Numbered from the stretch's first letter, positions 12,192-23,345 are shown. The stretch: 64,000 bases of DNA from Fasciolopsis buskii (GCA_008360955.1 LUCM01006669.1:21012-85011), one strand, 5' to 3'. Notes: generated from the letters alone by a model not told the origin. Numbers and translations are program-made.

Positions 12192-13246
12192 CATCATTTC
12201 AGCATCGACAACGTGACAGCATTGTGGGGTACCTAATTTGTTCGTTGTTTTTTTTTCTCTCACGGTAAATGGCATCGTGAACCAGGCCATCCAAGAAATG
12301 CCAAGCTTTATGTATGGAGACAGGGTGGGAGAAGAGTGTTGACAACGGTTGAATCGAGGCCTAACACGTTTTGTGTCGTCATCTTAGGTGGTGTGAAATT
12401 TGTATGTTAGATTTTGATAAAAAAGGGAGGCGACCGTCGATTGTGGTGTGTTAATTAAATACCATTGACTAATTGGAGCATGAAGCTTAAGAAATTTTGT
12501 ACCTTTGTTAGTTTGAACTTGAAACGAATCGGTTAGTTGACGCGAGAATAACGAATTGGTCATTTTGGTCATATTATAAATACAAAATCGCATACAATTT
12601 ATCACACCGAATACGAACTAATTAGTTAATCCCTTAAGTATAATTAAATTGTAAATTATATCAGATTTATATTTTAGGAACTTGATTGTTTTCACGATCC
12701 CATCGAGCAGAATTGATCATTTTGATCAGGTCCAATCCCGTGCGAGAATTTCATCAGTACGATCGCACGCGGTCACGTGTCTCAAAAACATTTATCTACT
12801 CAGTCGTAACCACGAAATTAGACGTGTTTGATTCTGGTCGGGTCGGTGGGTGAAGAAAAATGTGTGTCCATCGAAATTCTCTTTCCCGTTGTTTTTTTTT
12901 GAAATTTGTGGGTCAATCGTAATCTTACTGTCACGACCAAATACAAAGTGGCCGAGGCCTTTGATCTATGGCAGAAAATCCAAACAATACAGTAACAACC
13001 AGCCACCGGGGATAGCAACAAATCCGGCAAGCCTGGTTTTGGGACAAACTTTCTCCAACAACTTGGCTTTCGGTCACAACCAACTCTGTAATTCAAGTCG
13101 AAGTAAAAGATGCATCCTGATGTTAAACTACCCGCGGAAATTCTCCCAAGGGAGGGGAAAGAGAGGGCAAGAAAATTCAGGCGGACGAGATTTTCAAGGT
13201 GTTCGATAATTCTACAGCATTTATTAACGTGACACCATTACAAGGC
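12192..13246. other. No recognised gene (12192-13246)
   Basis: Nothing recognised. Opposing frames at 12818-13096 (-) and 12850-13209 (+) shadow each other. Confidence 0.6.
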
Positions 13247-13427
13247 ATAACTTTTATCTTTTTACTTCATTTATTAATAAACTAACAATCCACATCATTT
13301 TCCAGGAAGTGGACCGCGGCCAACAGAGGACTGTCAAATTGGGGATGTTGACCGGCGGTGGGAGGACTCGAACCTGCGACCTTCACGCTCAAACGCAACG
13401 ACCTTATCCACTTGGCCACTGCCGGCC
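13247..13427 (-). mobile_element. SINE-1 copy (tRNA-derived), near full length
   Basis: The minus-strand head near 13427 reads GGCAGTGGCCAAGTGGATAA, with the B box GCAGGTTCGAGTCC. Body and tail follow, with AATGATGTGGATTGTTAGTT, then TTAATAAATGAAGTAAAAAG. The tail of adenine-rich GATAAAAG-like units matches the copies at 19675 and 55742. Confidence 0.88.
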
Positions 13428-15595
13428 AGGTGCAGTCCGTTTAGATTGTGAATCCCTGATCTTCAAAGCTTTGTCGGTCTCCAATATGCCCGTAGATTGT
13501 TGCATGATATAGACTGGGTTGACAATTTTTACCGCATGAAGATTAGCGAATTCAGCTAGGCAGCAAACTACTTCACTTGAAATAAACAGATGCAAAGAAA
13601 AACACGATCAATGAACAGGAAATGTTCTGTCCGACTTGTTGCTTATCTGTTTGGACTATCAAAACATGCGATCGTAATGTCGAGGTTGATACTTTGACCT
13701 TGCACCTCGGTTTTTGGTGCTAGAATAAAAAAGGTGGAATTTTCACATTAAAATTCTCACTGACATTCAAATTTTCGTATTGGAATCTAGTCATTCACAT
13801 AATGTTATTTTGACCGAATGGAAACCTGTTGGAGATTTCGGTGCAATTTCGTGTGTTCTACGTGTACGACTTACGGTCAAGCAATTTTCGGCATTTGTTC
13901 GAAACTGATTAATATACCTGGTCCCGCTTTTCTAGGTTTTTTTTAAAAAGCGTGTTGTTGGAATTCTGACGGGCGACCGTTTGAGGATGAAGCGATCTTG
14001 CACCGGAGTCCAGCACAAGAAACGTCAGCTGTTACGGTTCTTCTATCTGGCCGTTCCTATCCAACTTCGTAACAAACATGCCTACACTGGTAATTATATT
14101 GGCTAAGACAATAAATTGTCTAACTTTTGAATAGTCAAATATTTTGATTCAAATAAATACCCAGGTAAGTTGCTATTTTTTTCTCATTCGCCTGAACAAT
14201 CATGTAGCTATGTTTCGGATGCTATTTGCACCTTTGAAATGTATAATGTTATTGCCATAATGAATTGACTCCGGACTAAACTTTATCCTTCCAGGGGAGA
14301 ATGTGAATGAAGTGGAAGAGTTTTGTTTGATTGAACACTTGTATCTTGCCAGGTGATCGCTTATCGAATAAAGTGTTGTCGTGTTTACAACACGCTCGAT
14401 TGTGACTTAGCAACTGGAAATACTTGCACGGCATCTGATCACTGATCAAAGGCCACGCAAAATACTGTAGCCGTAAGCTTATCAAAACCATACGGTTCAG
14501 AATCGTCATCGAGGACCGAGGACCAGTATCCGAACAGTCTCAATATGTCCAACATCGATTACTTTGCTGTATTGCTAGAATATGTTGCGAGGTTAGGCGT
14601 GGGTGTAATATTTGGACCTCTTATTATTACGGGGAATCCGATCAATCACGGTAGCTAAGGCATACGAGTCACCAGTAGGCACTGAACTGGCTCCAACTCA
14701 AGCCACGCAAATAAGGTCAACAAGAAGATCACAACATAACAGAAACAAGTTTGAGTGATATTTACGGTTCATGGATTTGCATACATTGTTGGGAATATTC
14801 AGATTGGTAGAATCCATTTCGTCCAATCGCTTTTGCGGAATGTTTGGATTTGACGACCGCTTGTCGTTAGGATTCTCATTGGTCGCTTGTCTACACAGGC
14901 CAGCGTGAAGTTGTATTGGACGGCATCACGTGGGCTGCACGTAAACTTATCACAGTAGGATATTGATTTGCACAACTCAATCATTCGGACAAGCACTGAA
15001 TGTGAATAGATTAGGGTGGTTGAGACAAGTGTCATGAGTCCTCGCGGATCAACGCCACCAAGGCAGAAAACATCTGGAAGTTGGGTTAAAATGAGTATCT
15101 CACCACGTACCGAAAAGGCCTCATTCTGGGTCCCTACACTTCCCTCAAGAAAGTGTTTGCACTGTATCACTCAAAGCCGCAGTCAGTGACGTTTTTGTAT
15201 TGGAGATATTTCTAGTTTTCTCTAGTCCTCCGGTCTTAAAATCTTTCGACATTTCTGTACTGCGCGGTAGTAATCGAAAACATATTGGTAAAAGGTAAAT
15301 GGTTTTACAAGCTGAACCGAAATCAATTGAAATTAACAGGAAATTTCTCCAACGAGATGCCCTTTGCCCTTATTCATATTCAACACACATCAGTCATTTG
15401 TCTACGAGTTATCGTGGTCAATTAGTCGAATAGGTTAATTAAGTTGATCGTCTTCCCAGTCCATATCCACGATCGGGAACTATCATAATTTTTTCCAACA
15501 GTTTGTCTCTCATTCACAATTTTTTTTACTTCGCTCTGGCTTAAACGTTAATTTTTCAAAATTTGCCGACGGTTTGTAAATATCAGGACCAATAG
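13428..15595. other. No recognised gene (13428-15595)
   Basis: No element or domain recognised. The longest frame is 123 codons at 14799-15170 (-), without a recognisable motif. Confidence 0.6.
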
Positions 15596-15719
15596 ACTTA
15601 AGGAGTGTATCGAAAAATCAATGCGCCTTGTATTGATTGTAATTGTGAATGATATAATGGGGATAACACAGCGTTGTTAGTAGATGTAATATGCCAACGT
15701 CTCGACTACCATGAGTAGT
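15596..15719 (-). mobile_element. Penelope-like terminal repeat, inverted copy
   Basis: The reverse complement aligns block by block with 27012-27170: ACTACTCATGGTAGTCGAGA, TTGGCATATTACATCTACTA, a GCTGTGTTAT block, CATTATATCATTCACAATTA and GCGCATTGATTTTTCGATAC. It abuts a second copy in the opposite orientation starting at 15720, so the two hairpin ends face each other. Confidence 0.8.
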
Positions 15720-15810
15720 TGATTGTAAAACTTGTCTTGAGAAAGACTACCCATGGCAATCGAAACGTTAGCGCATTACATGTACCGATAGTGTGCTTAC
15801 ATTTTCGCGG
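15720..15810 (+). mobile_element. Penelope-like terminal repeat, direct copy
   Basis: This copy carries GATTGTAAAACTTG, TGAGAAAG, a hairpin (GACTACC/GGCAATC), GAAACGTT and GCGCATTACATGTACCGATA, matching 27012 onward. It lies head to head with 15596-15719. PLE copies in other animals are known for complex direct and inverted terminal repeats, so this junction fits the family. No PLE coding sequence adjoins it. Confidence 0.75.
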
Positions 15811-16298
15811 TCTGCTTACCCGACTGACCCGAATTTCATTAACAATAAATCCATCACTAGGATAGCTTCCATGAATTACTAAGGAATTAGTGTTGATAAA
15901 AATCCATCATGGTCTTCACACATTTCTAATTTGGTAAAAAAAATCTTGGGAAATTATTATTTCACATAAAAAGACTGCGATTGTTCCAAATTGTAAAAAA
16001 CACTTCTTCCCTGTTCGGTATGTATTTCCCGCTCTCTTCTATTGCTTCCCTGTTAAGTTTGCTAATTTACAAGAGAAAAATTTCAGAACATTTCATCATG
16101 ATTTGTCAATTATTAGTAGTGTATCTTACCCACCAGTGAAAGAACTCTGCTCTAACGTGTATGACATGCATCAACCCGTGTGCCGAATATTTGCGCATAA
16201 CATTGTTTCGCGTCCGTGCCATCCCTTACACAAAGACCTTCGAAAATGTTGTCGCATCCCAGAGCATTTTCTACCTTTCGCTCCATAACCTCTAGCAG
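15811..16298. other. No recognised gene (15811-16298)
   Basis: Nothing recognised. Confidence 0.6.
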
Positions 16299-16319
16299 AT
16301 ATATATATATATATATATA
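16299..16319. repeat. (TA)n microsatellite
   Basis: About ten TA units with no R1 copy adjacent. Confidence 0.95.
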
Positions 16320-16494
16320 AAGGAACTCGACTGTTCCCTACCTAGCTCGAGTTCTCACCAATCGGGAACAAGTAGTGACTGACTTTTTACACAATCTCAC
16401 GTAACTTTACATATCTTTTCGTTTCGATTTTTTTGTTACTGTTTGTAATTTGACGAGGTGACGAATAGATCCATTTCTGACCAAATGTTTACAT

Positions 16495-16675
16495 GAAATA
16501 ATTCACCATGTGATATCATCGCTCAACTCACCATAAAGAAACCATGGAAGCACTGTACAGCTGTTTCATCCTTGTTAGGAATCATCAGCAACGCATATCC
16601 ACCGCGCCCGAACTGGGACGCAAACCCGGGACGAACGATTCTGAGTCGAACGCCTTAGCCATTACGCTACCGGGC
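16495..16675 (-). mobile_element. SINE-2: tRNA-headed SINE with hammerhead, copy 1
   Basis: The minus-strand order is a tRNA-like head of 70 nt (16675 to 16606), an 11-nt spacer, a hammerhead (16594-16550), then a body of about 55 nt to ATGAAATAATTC-like sequence near 16495. The head has GCCCG/CGGGC acceptor ends, an A box near TAGCGTAATGGC and a B box GGGTTTGCGTCC, so it should be transcribed by RNA polymerase III if intact. This arrangement (Pol III promoter followed by a type I hammerhead) is that of schistosome Smα repeats. A second copy without the head lies at 54227-54340. Confidence 0.85.
16550..16594 (-). ncRNA. Type I hammerhead ribozyme, copy 1
   Basis: On the minus strand, stem I strand GCGTTG is followed by the core CTGATGA, stem II TTCC-TAACAA-GGAT, then GAAA, the self-complementary stem III ACAGCTGT, residue A, and the second stem I strand CAGTGC. 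Stem I is six pairs (four Watson-Crick, two G-U). The predicted cut follows UA, between plus positions 16556 and 16555. All invariant core residues (CUGAUGA, GAAA, UH) are present. The stem II pair nearest the core (10.1-11.1), usually G-C, is U-U. Stem III has no loop, which is typical of hammerheads that work as dimers. The match to the Smα hammerhead in layout and loop size is close. Activity is inferred, not shown. Confidence 0.85.
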
Positions 16676-17199
16676 AAGATTAGTCTCTATCCTACACAGC
16701 ATGCAGATAAGTCAATCAGCCACTGATACGTTCTGATCCACGTCAACGGGTCATTTTGTTAACTACACAAGCCAATAACTGTCAGCCTCCATATGACCAC
16801 AATTTCTTGTACTTAATCTGTAAACTGTCGGCAGCCGGCTAGTTTCTATTACCCTTCCGTAATCGATTTCGTTTTATTCTCACAATGAATCAGGCAATCT
16901 TGCAATGGGTTTCCGGGACGAATTCAAAAGCCAAATTCTCCCTTGGTACAATTCTATCAAATTTCTTTGAAAAGGGTGAAGCTCTGCGGACAAAACTCTC
17001 AATGGAAACGAATGTATCGGACTGCTTTCATACTAACCTAATATTCATGACAAACCATTTGTATACATGTTGGCAATACTCTGACTTTCCGCTAAATATA
17101 CCGTATTCCACTGAACCAGAATCCTGAATAGTGAATTTGTTTAAATAAACCAAAAAATTATTGCAAGTGGGCCAAGAATTGGAATATTGATAGTCGAAA
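16676..17199. other. No recognised gene (16676-17199)
   Basis: Unrecognised sequence. A TTTAAATAAA stretch at about 17137-17147 lies some 55 bases upstream of the signal-peptide frame at 17200 and could be a TATA-like or polyadenylation-like element by chance. Confidence 0.5.
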
Positions 17200-17442
17200 A
17201 TGACGCCTTGGAAATTCATTTTCCCTCTTCTAATTGTACTGGCAATTTACAATGCACCAGTCCCAGGTGAAGTTAACCGACAGCTCAAATCTGTGTTCCT
17301 CTGTTCCTCTGCACAGATCCACATTCTTGTAGTTTTCTCCTGGAAAAGTTCAGAATATCTTGTGCGCATTTTCTTTAATTTGTCTCCTCAAGCATTCTCA
17401 CACTTTGGCTTCGATAGATTCATCCAAGATTTGTCGAAATAA
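17200..17442 (+). CDS. Weak candidate first exon with signal peptide
   Basis: This 80-codon frame starts with an N-terminus that looks like a secretion signal: one basic residue (K5), a hydrophobic core FIFPLLIVLAIY, then NAPVPG. Directly after the predicted signal region the DNA reads CCCAGGTGAAGT, a fair 5' splice site (AG|GTGAAG), so the coding exon may end near 17266 and the rest of the frame may be intron. No homologue is recognised and no downstream exon could be identified. Flatworms have many small secreted proteins built from short exons, which makes the idea reasonable, but random AT-rich DNA can also give such a frame. Confidence 0.18.
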   Translation: MTPWKFIFPLLIVLAIYNAPVPGEVNRQLKSVFLCSSAQIHILVVFSWKSSEYLVRIFFNLSPQAFSHFGFDRFIQDLSK

Positions 17443-18138
17443 AAAACGAGAACACATACCGACTGCGCCTTGTTCTACCCGGTACCAGGTGGGTTCTAAT
17501 CATGTTTGTCGGTTCAAATCATCCCGAATAATATCGACATTATTGAACCTCCAGTGGGGAGCGATCAATTTTCGTTTCAGAGACAATCGAACAGCCCTGC
17601 GGTCACAGGATTTTCTTTAAAACTTCCCATCCAACTGACTTCGTGATCAGTTGGAGGACAACGGGAAAAATATCCTTCCACATTTTTTGTCCGCGCGCTG
17701 GTCAGATTCAACATTGAAAAAGAACGATATTCGATTCTCTGGGAATCTGATCATAGTTCCTCGCTCAATCTGACACGAACAGCGAAGGTTACCAGTATTC
17801 TCCCTCAATAGCAGTTTCCTTAGTACACACGAAACTTATATGTGCATCCAAAATGAACTTACATAAATACCCAAATATGAGTTTTGCGACCGGTGTCATT
17901 TATTTAAAAGTGATTAATTTCATATCTAATTTAATATTATCTGATGAGTAGGTTTTTGGAACCACGTAACTTCACATCACTATCACCGACTTAATCAGTC
18001 AACTAATCTGGCGATGATACCAAAATACCAGTATGCAATGTTCAATGCTGCTCAGTTTCGAATAGGTAACTGAATTCCGAAGTGATTCAGACAGTCGGTA
18101 CATTCTTCCGATTTCAAACAAATTATCTAGTATCTCAA
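17443..18138. other. No recognised gene (17443-18138)
   Basis: Nothing recognised. Confidence 0.6.
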
Positions 18139-18395
18139 CAGAATCTCATTTGAATCATTAAGAGCTGGAATGAATCATCACGTGATTCTTAAGTGGATTC
18201 ATCATCCATTCACGCGTCTAACGATTCAAATGAGATTCCAGTGAGAAACTAAGAAACGAGCGCACTAGTATAGGGATGGTTGGATAGGGAAGTACCGAGT
18301 ACGCTTATCTGAAGAGCGGCAATAACCGCGAAAGCGGTCTTGTGCTTCCGGGTACTTTGTTCACCCATCCGTATGCGAAACATACTACTTAGGAA
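18139..18395 (-). repeat. R1 repeat, palindromic subfamily
   Basis: On the minus strand the copy starts near 18395 with ATGTTTCGCATACGGATGGG and passes through the R1 landmarks (a GCGGTTATTGCCGCTC-like block and a CCAACCATCC-like block). It ends in a compact inverted repeat at 18139-18243. The arms are GAATCTCATTTGAATCATTA and its complement, about 25 bp each, with the palindrome AATCATCACGTGATT in the left half. The element at 42108-42482 has the same two-part structure. Confidence 0.75.
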
Positions 18396-19674
18396 GATAT
18401 CTAATAACCTATTTGTCACTGTGATGATGTGCTTGAAACAAGGAGTTTTGGAACACATAACCAGTCAGCGTGAACAAATATTGATGCTTTGTGTCAAGTC
18501 AAGTGGAAAACACATTCCATTCGTTTGACCTTCTGAAATAAAAAAAATATCGATTAAATCATACTGAACCCCAAAGCCATCTTATCATGATGTGCAACTC
18601 TCGTGAGCAAAACGATTGTCACGCGTTGTTGAACATTTCGTGGACACAAAATCACCTGTCAGGTATGTCTGACTTCTCGTCTGAATTGGTCCAATCCAGC
18701 ACTGTCTTCCGCCAAGTTCGTTATCTCCGAATAAGCGAACCAACTGAATTTCTTCAGTTAGGCGAAAATCTCTAAAGAAATAGTAGTTTAAGTCTACGTT
18801 TCTTGCCTAAACAAGTCAACTAAACGGGTTCTACGGTAGATCAAATAATCACTATACTTTGCATAGAAATTCTAACTTACGAGTTTACAAAAACACCACA
18901 ATTTCCAAATGCTCTCATCAAACAGTTTTGCCCAAAATATTGTAGATTCAAATTTTATGGTTAATTACGAAAGCATATTGTTTACTCACGCATTTGTTTC
19001 CGGTTTTTTTAACCTATTTTTGGAGCGAGGGAGATGTGCTCAATGCTGGGTGATTTCCATGAGGTATCAATCCAAAATGGTATGTGGACCGGTAAGTCAT
19101 ATTTCCGCTGTCATGCGTTCCAACGGCTTTGACTTTTTGTGGCATGTTGCCGACCCCCAACTCGGTCGATGAATACTACCGATACTTACTTCTCATCTTT
19201 CTTCGGAGCATTTGGTGAAATGAAAATTTAGGAACTTTTCCATTACTATCTCTCATTCGAAATATTTCCACCTATTTGGAAGAGACCCAATCTAACTTGC
19301 ATCATTGTGAAAGTTCCTTTTTCAAGGGATGTGTGTTGCCACCCGGTGCTTCCGACAAGTAACCTATCTTTCGTTCTACAAGATTGCATTCCCATCCTTT
19401 CTCACTAGACAAAATACCTAATTGTCGTTGGGCTACAGCTCTTGAATCCGATCTCCCGATATTCATCCGTTGATTTTCAGTATTCCAACTACACAAAGTA
19501 TCAGATAATTCCCATTTTTCATACTTCATTAATCTATCGTATTTTCGTTTCCTGTCAACTGACCATGTCTAAGTGATGACGATGTTACCCCCGGGTTGTG
19601 TTTTTAGATCATTCTGCGACCCGAACGTACATCGGCGAACGTGTGGCAAATTGAATACAAGTCGTTCCACGTAC
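18396..19674. other. No recognised gene (18396-19674)
   Basis: Only short frames are present. The 87-codon frame at 18909-19172 (+) has no recognisable motif. Confidence 0.6.
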
Positions 19675-19858
19675 GCCGGCGGTGGCCAAGCGGATAAGGT
19701 CGTCGCGTTTGGACGTGAAGGTCGCGAGTTCGAATCCTCCCACCGCCGGTCAACTTCCCCACTTGGCAGCACTCTGTTGGCCGCGGCCCCCTTCCTGAAA
19801 AATGATGTACATTGTTATTTCATCAATAAAGGAAGTAAAAGATAAAAGATAAAAGATA
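19675..19858 (+). mobile_element. SINE-1 copy (tRNA-derived), best preserved
   Basis: This is the reference copy. The tRNA-like head (about 19676-19749) has a perfect 7-bp acceptor stem (CCGGCGG with CCGCCGG), a D arm GGCCAAGCGGATAAGGTC as in type II tRNAs, and a B box GAGTTCGAATCC. The body runs to about 19830 with CAACTTCCCCACTTGGCAGC, GTTGGCCGCGGCCCCCTTCC and AAAATGATGTACATTGTTAT. The 3' tail is a run of AAAAGAT units (19838-19858). The preserved acceptor stem and the fresh heptamer tail suggest a relatively recent insertion. No separate tRNA gene is claimed, because body and tail follow the head in all nine copies. Confidence 0.93.
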
Positions 19859-21521
19859 CGTCACTGTCTGAATGCCAGAGGAAATCGTGCCAGGTACCAA
19901 TCCTCCACGGATGTTGAGATTGAAGCGATCCACTATGGCGAGCCGATTCATTTGTATGGGATACAGAGAAGAGCTTGTAAAAATCACAGGACCTGAAGTG
20001 TGATAATCGATCGCGAGCACAGACATCAAGCCTCACATGAATTCATCGCTTGAATGCGGGGACAATTTTTGGGGCTACGTTTAATTCGTTCACGATAGAG
20101 AAAAATTTTAACTTCAAAGTGCAAAAACACCCCTATCGACAAATGAGTTCTCATAATGATATTAGGTAATGCCAAATATACTTAAAAGGTTCAATGATCA
20201 CTCATTTAAATAGTTTATCCTAAGTGTGAACAAAAGAAAATTTGTCCGCTAAAAGATGTTGAGAATCGTTTATGAAACCCTAAATGTGACGTAAATCTGT
20301 CCAGATCAACACAAATTCCACCCCAATATGTTCTTCTGGTCTTCGGCTATTATTGTTCGTTGTTTATTGTTGATTGTTTGTTGATTAGCCGAAGGTGGAG
20401 TTTATCCATGAAAGCCTCATCGTCGTTTCTGGTCCCCTGCGACTCTCCTCCATTATCCCACCCCACCTCCGCCTGGAGGAATTCGCAACACCTCACCAAC
20501 ACGCGAATGCCCAATGTTAACTGGAACTTTTGGCGGTCATTCTCTTGGGGTACGAGTGTCGGCAATGAGTTTCACAGCTTCGCCACTGGCCTGGAAAGGC
20601 AATAAGCCAGAAGCTATCGAATATAAATACAACTCTCCTGGTTCGATTACAGTCACGGAGAAGAAATTCAGTCACCAGCTCCCATTCCATTTCTTCTCTA
20701 ATGGTACGTCGAACATAAATGAAGTCCTCTTAAGCATGGCAATATATTTCAGGAAACATCCCGGTCAATCGTAACCGGTCCTCATAGCTAAATCCCTGCA
20801 GCCTCACAATGAGGCCAGCGACACTTCTCTAGGTTTGTTAATCTCGCAGTTATATGAGACTCCAGTCGTGGGCACACGGGGCTGGCGTAAGGGCAGAATG
20901 AAATCACTGCACGACAGCTGACTGGAATGAACGGTGAATATCACCCAGCTTGCCCCCAAGCAGAGGTACAGGTCCTGTCGGCATGGATGCGAGTCTTCAA
21001 TGGAGTATTTTTACATCCAGATAGCATTTGTCATCAGTTAGTCTAGGCAAAGAACCATGAAATAAGTAAGTGTATTTGCCACTTATCCTCTGGAGGCCCA
21101 TCTGTATATGCGCGGATTTCTGCTGACTCACTGGTGGGATTTGAAACGGTCGTCCATAGATTACACAAATCAATATTTGGTTCACGGCAACCACCATCTA
21201 AAGACCGGGCAGCGTAGAATTAAAAGGTCATTTGCAATCGACGTTCCAACTTGTCGTTCCAATTGACTTGGCTTAGGTGTACAGGACAATGTTCCGTGAT
21301 TTTCATAGCCTTTGTACTTCAAAATTAACGTAACATACGGCGGGTAAATAGTATTTTCATCCCAAACCCCCGATTGCAGAACATTTCATGATCATCTGCG
21401 AATATGATTGAGTATGACGTTCAACTTAAGTACAAAAATATTCATTAATAGATCACGGGTGATCAGGCTGTAAACATCGTAAAGTGAATGCTCTGAGGTT
21501 GTTTTAACTCTTATCCGATAA

Positions 21522-21530
<9 letters not shown>
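19859..21530. other. No recognised gene (19859-21530)
   Basis: Nothing was identified with certainty. The GC-richer stretch 20760-20990 looks like part of a moderately repeated element, but only one copy lies in the window and no domain can be read from it. Confidence 0.45.
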
Positions 21531-21563
<33 letters not shown>

Positions 21564-21578
21564 TACTACTACTACTAC
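21531..21578. repeat. (TAC)n microsatellite
   Basis: About 16 trinucleotide units with a single TTC interruption. Confidence 0.97.
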
Positions 21579-22652
21579 ATATCCGGCAGCTTAAAAATGA
21601 TCAACATTCTTTTCCTGATCTTTTGTACATCTCACGTCGTGTGATAAACGAAAAGTTACCGTGCCAATTTGATTGCGCTACTATCAAACGTCATTCAGAT
21701 AACCCCGAACAATTGGTTACCACGCGTGCACATTATGATGACATTCTTTAACTAACCATATTTTGATCAAATGCAAGCACACTGACTGAATATGAAGTAC
21801 CCCTTGCCAAGATGCACACTGTAGCACACGCACTCACATACACACACACACATCCATACGCACATACACATAAACACATGAACCAAGTCGATTATATCGG
21901 GATTTACATTAGGCCGGGAGCAGACAGCCTATCAGAAGTGAATGGGTCAAAGAAAACAGGACTGAACACGAGGCAACGTTGATTACAATTAACTTTGTGC
22001 CAATTCATGATTTTGTGTGCCGATAGAATTTGAACACATTCACAAACTATGCCATAGTCATCGTCCAGGTCGCTGTTGTCGTCATTGTTGTTGTCGTTGT
22101 TGTTGCAGCTGTTGTTGATGTCATCTAAAATTAATGTATTCAACAGTGAAAGTATGCAATCCGGTACTCACCGGGGTGCAAACACATGAAACTGATTTCT
22201 GGCTATATGACCTAGAATTGATATGTGATAAACGTTTTCGTTCGTACAATAACTCTATCCGAACCGGGTTCATTTCGTAATGTGTAGGAACGTTATATGT
22301 GAACAGAGTAATCGGAATAGTTGGTAATTCGTTGACATTTCGGTTATCACGGATAAAGTTTAGGTAGCCATCTCGATTCCATTTGTTTGAAATGCACTGC
22401 CGAGAAAAGTAATCAAAACAATGACAAATTACCAACTGGTTTGACTAAGCTATCATATTATATAATAAAAATTTACATGTTTTCATTGTTATGTTAGTGT
22501 TATGATTAGCAGAAATTATGCTAGCACAGTGATTATTGTTATTCATTCTATGATAGTGACTGGATACTTGCTTGTAATTAATTAACTGCCGAATAGACTT
22601 AACGGTTTCAAATTAACTAGAGTAAACAGTCACTAGAATACATACTAAACAT
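21579..22652. other. No recognised gene (21579-22652)
   Basis: Contains an imperfect CA-rich tract at 21826-21880 and a GTT/GTC trinucleotide-rich tract at 22070-22115. The minus-strand frames over the latter (Asn/Asp runs) are low-complexity artefacts. Confidence 0.6.
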
Positions 22653-22745
22653 CAGTAGTATGTGGATGAGTGGAGGAAATTTCCCGGGAAGTGCATGACC
22701 GCCGGTTTAGCAGCTATTACCCGTTCGTCTGGAGAGTGTCAAGTA
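22653..22745 (+). repeat. R1 repeat, 3'-truncated copy
   Basis: Begins with AGTAGTATGTGGATGAGTGG, continues through TTTCCCGGGAAGTGCATGAC and a GCAGCTATTACCCGTTCGTC block, then loses similarity. Confidence 0.7.
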
Positions 22746-22945
22746 ATAATCCAGATACTACTTGCGCTTGATCTTAGTTCCAGTGGTTATTCTGCCCTCA
22801 GTCTTAGGGTTCTGGAAAGAAAAGTGAATCAAGGAACAGGGAAGTTTTTCACAACTCAATGCATGCCTTCAGATTTTTTCCTCAATATGTAACCTGGGTT
22901 GAGGATATCCTCATTTGTAAATTTTGCATATATATACATACATAG

Positions 22946-23160
22946 AAGTAGTTAGCAGTATCTGGATGAGTTCCGCAGTTATTAGCGCTCGTCAGATATG
23001 CGTACCCGGTGTTCTCTTGTCCAAACATCTTTATACTTGCACACTCCGGATTGGTATGTCTCACTAGGATCGAATTTGTGGCGTCAGGAGTGTGTATGGG
23101 AGCTCTTCGTCGAAGAGTCCACAGAAGAATCACAACTGTGATTCGTTGATAATTCTTTGT
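22946..23160 (+). repeat. R1 repeat, extended copy
   Basis: Carries the start (AGCAGTATCTGGATGAG) directly joined to the GTTATTAGCGCTCGTCAG block, so an internal piece of about 30 bp is deleted. It extends beyond the usual end into a GTGGCGTCAGGAGTGTGTAT block and GAATCACAACTGTGATTCGT. The extension is shared with the minus-strand copy at 35690-35970, so R1 is at least about 280 bp in its long form. Confidence 0.75.
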
Positions 23161-23229
23161 CAGCTGGGCTGAGCCCATCTTACGAACGAGGGCAGAATGC
23201 CCCAGAATATACGTATGTATATATATATA

Positions 23230-23345
23230 AGTAGGAAGTAGTATCTGGATGCGTAAACAAAATTAGCCCGGGAGCACACGACTGGTTTCGCGGTTATTGT
23301 CGCTCGTCAGGTATGCGTACCCGATGCTCTCTTGTCCAAACATCC
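23230..23345 (+). repeat. R1 repeat, copy in cluster (direct)
   Basis: Preceded by a short TA tract (23216-23229). It runs from AAGTAGTATCTGGATGCG to CTTGTCCAAACATCC, then joins directly to an inverted R1 start fragment at 23346-23381. Confidence 0.8.

Noticed and set aside
11761..12216. 151-codon possible membrane protein (+)
   Set aside because: One plausible transmembrane stretch but no homology, no splice context, and the frame runs through a CA/TA microsatellite.
16606..16675. Functional tRNA gene (minus)
   Set aside because: Acceptor stem reduced to about five pairs, weak anticodon stem, and continuous with the hammerhead SINE body.
19676..19749. Functional tRNA gene
   Set aside because: The tRNA-like head is followed by the same body and tail as in eight other copies, so it is a SINE head, not a free tRNA gene.
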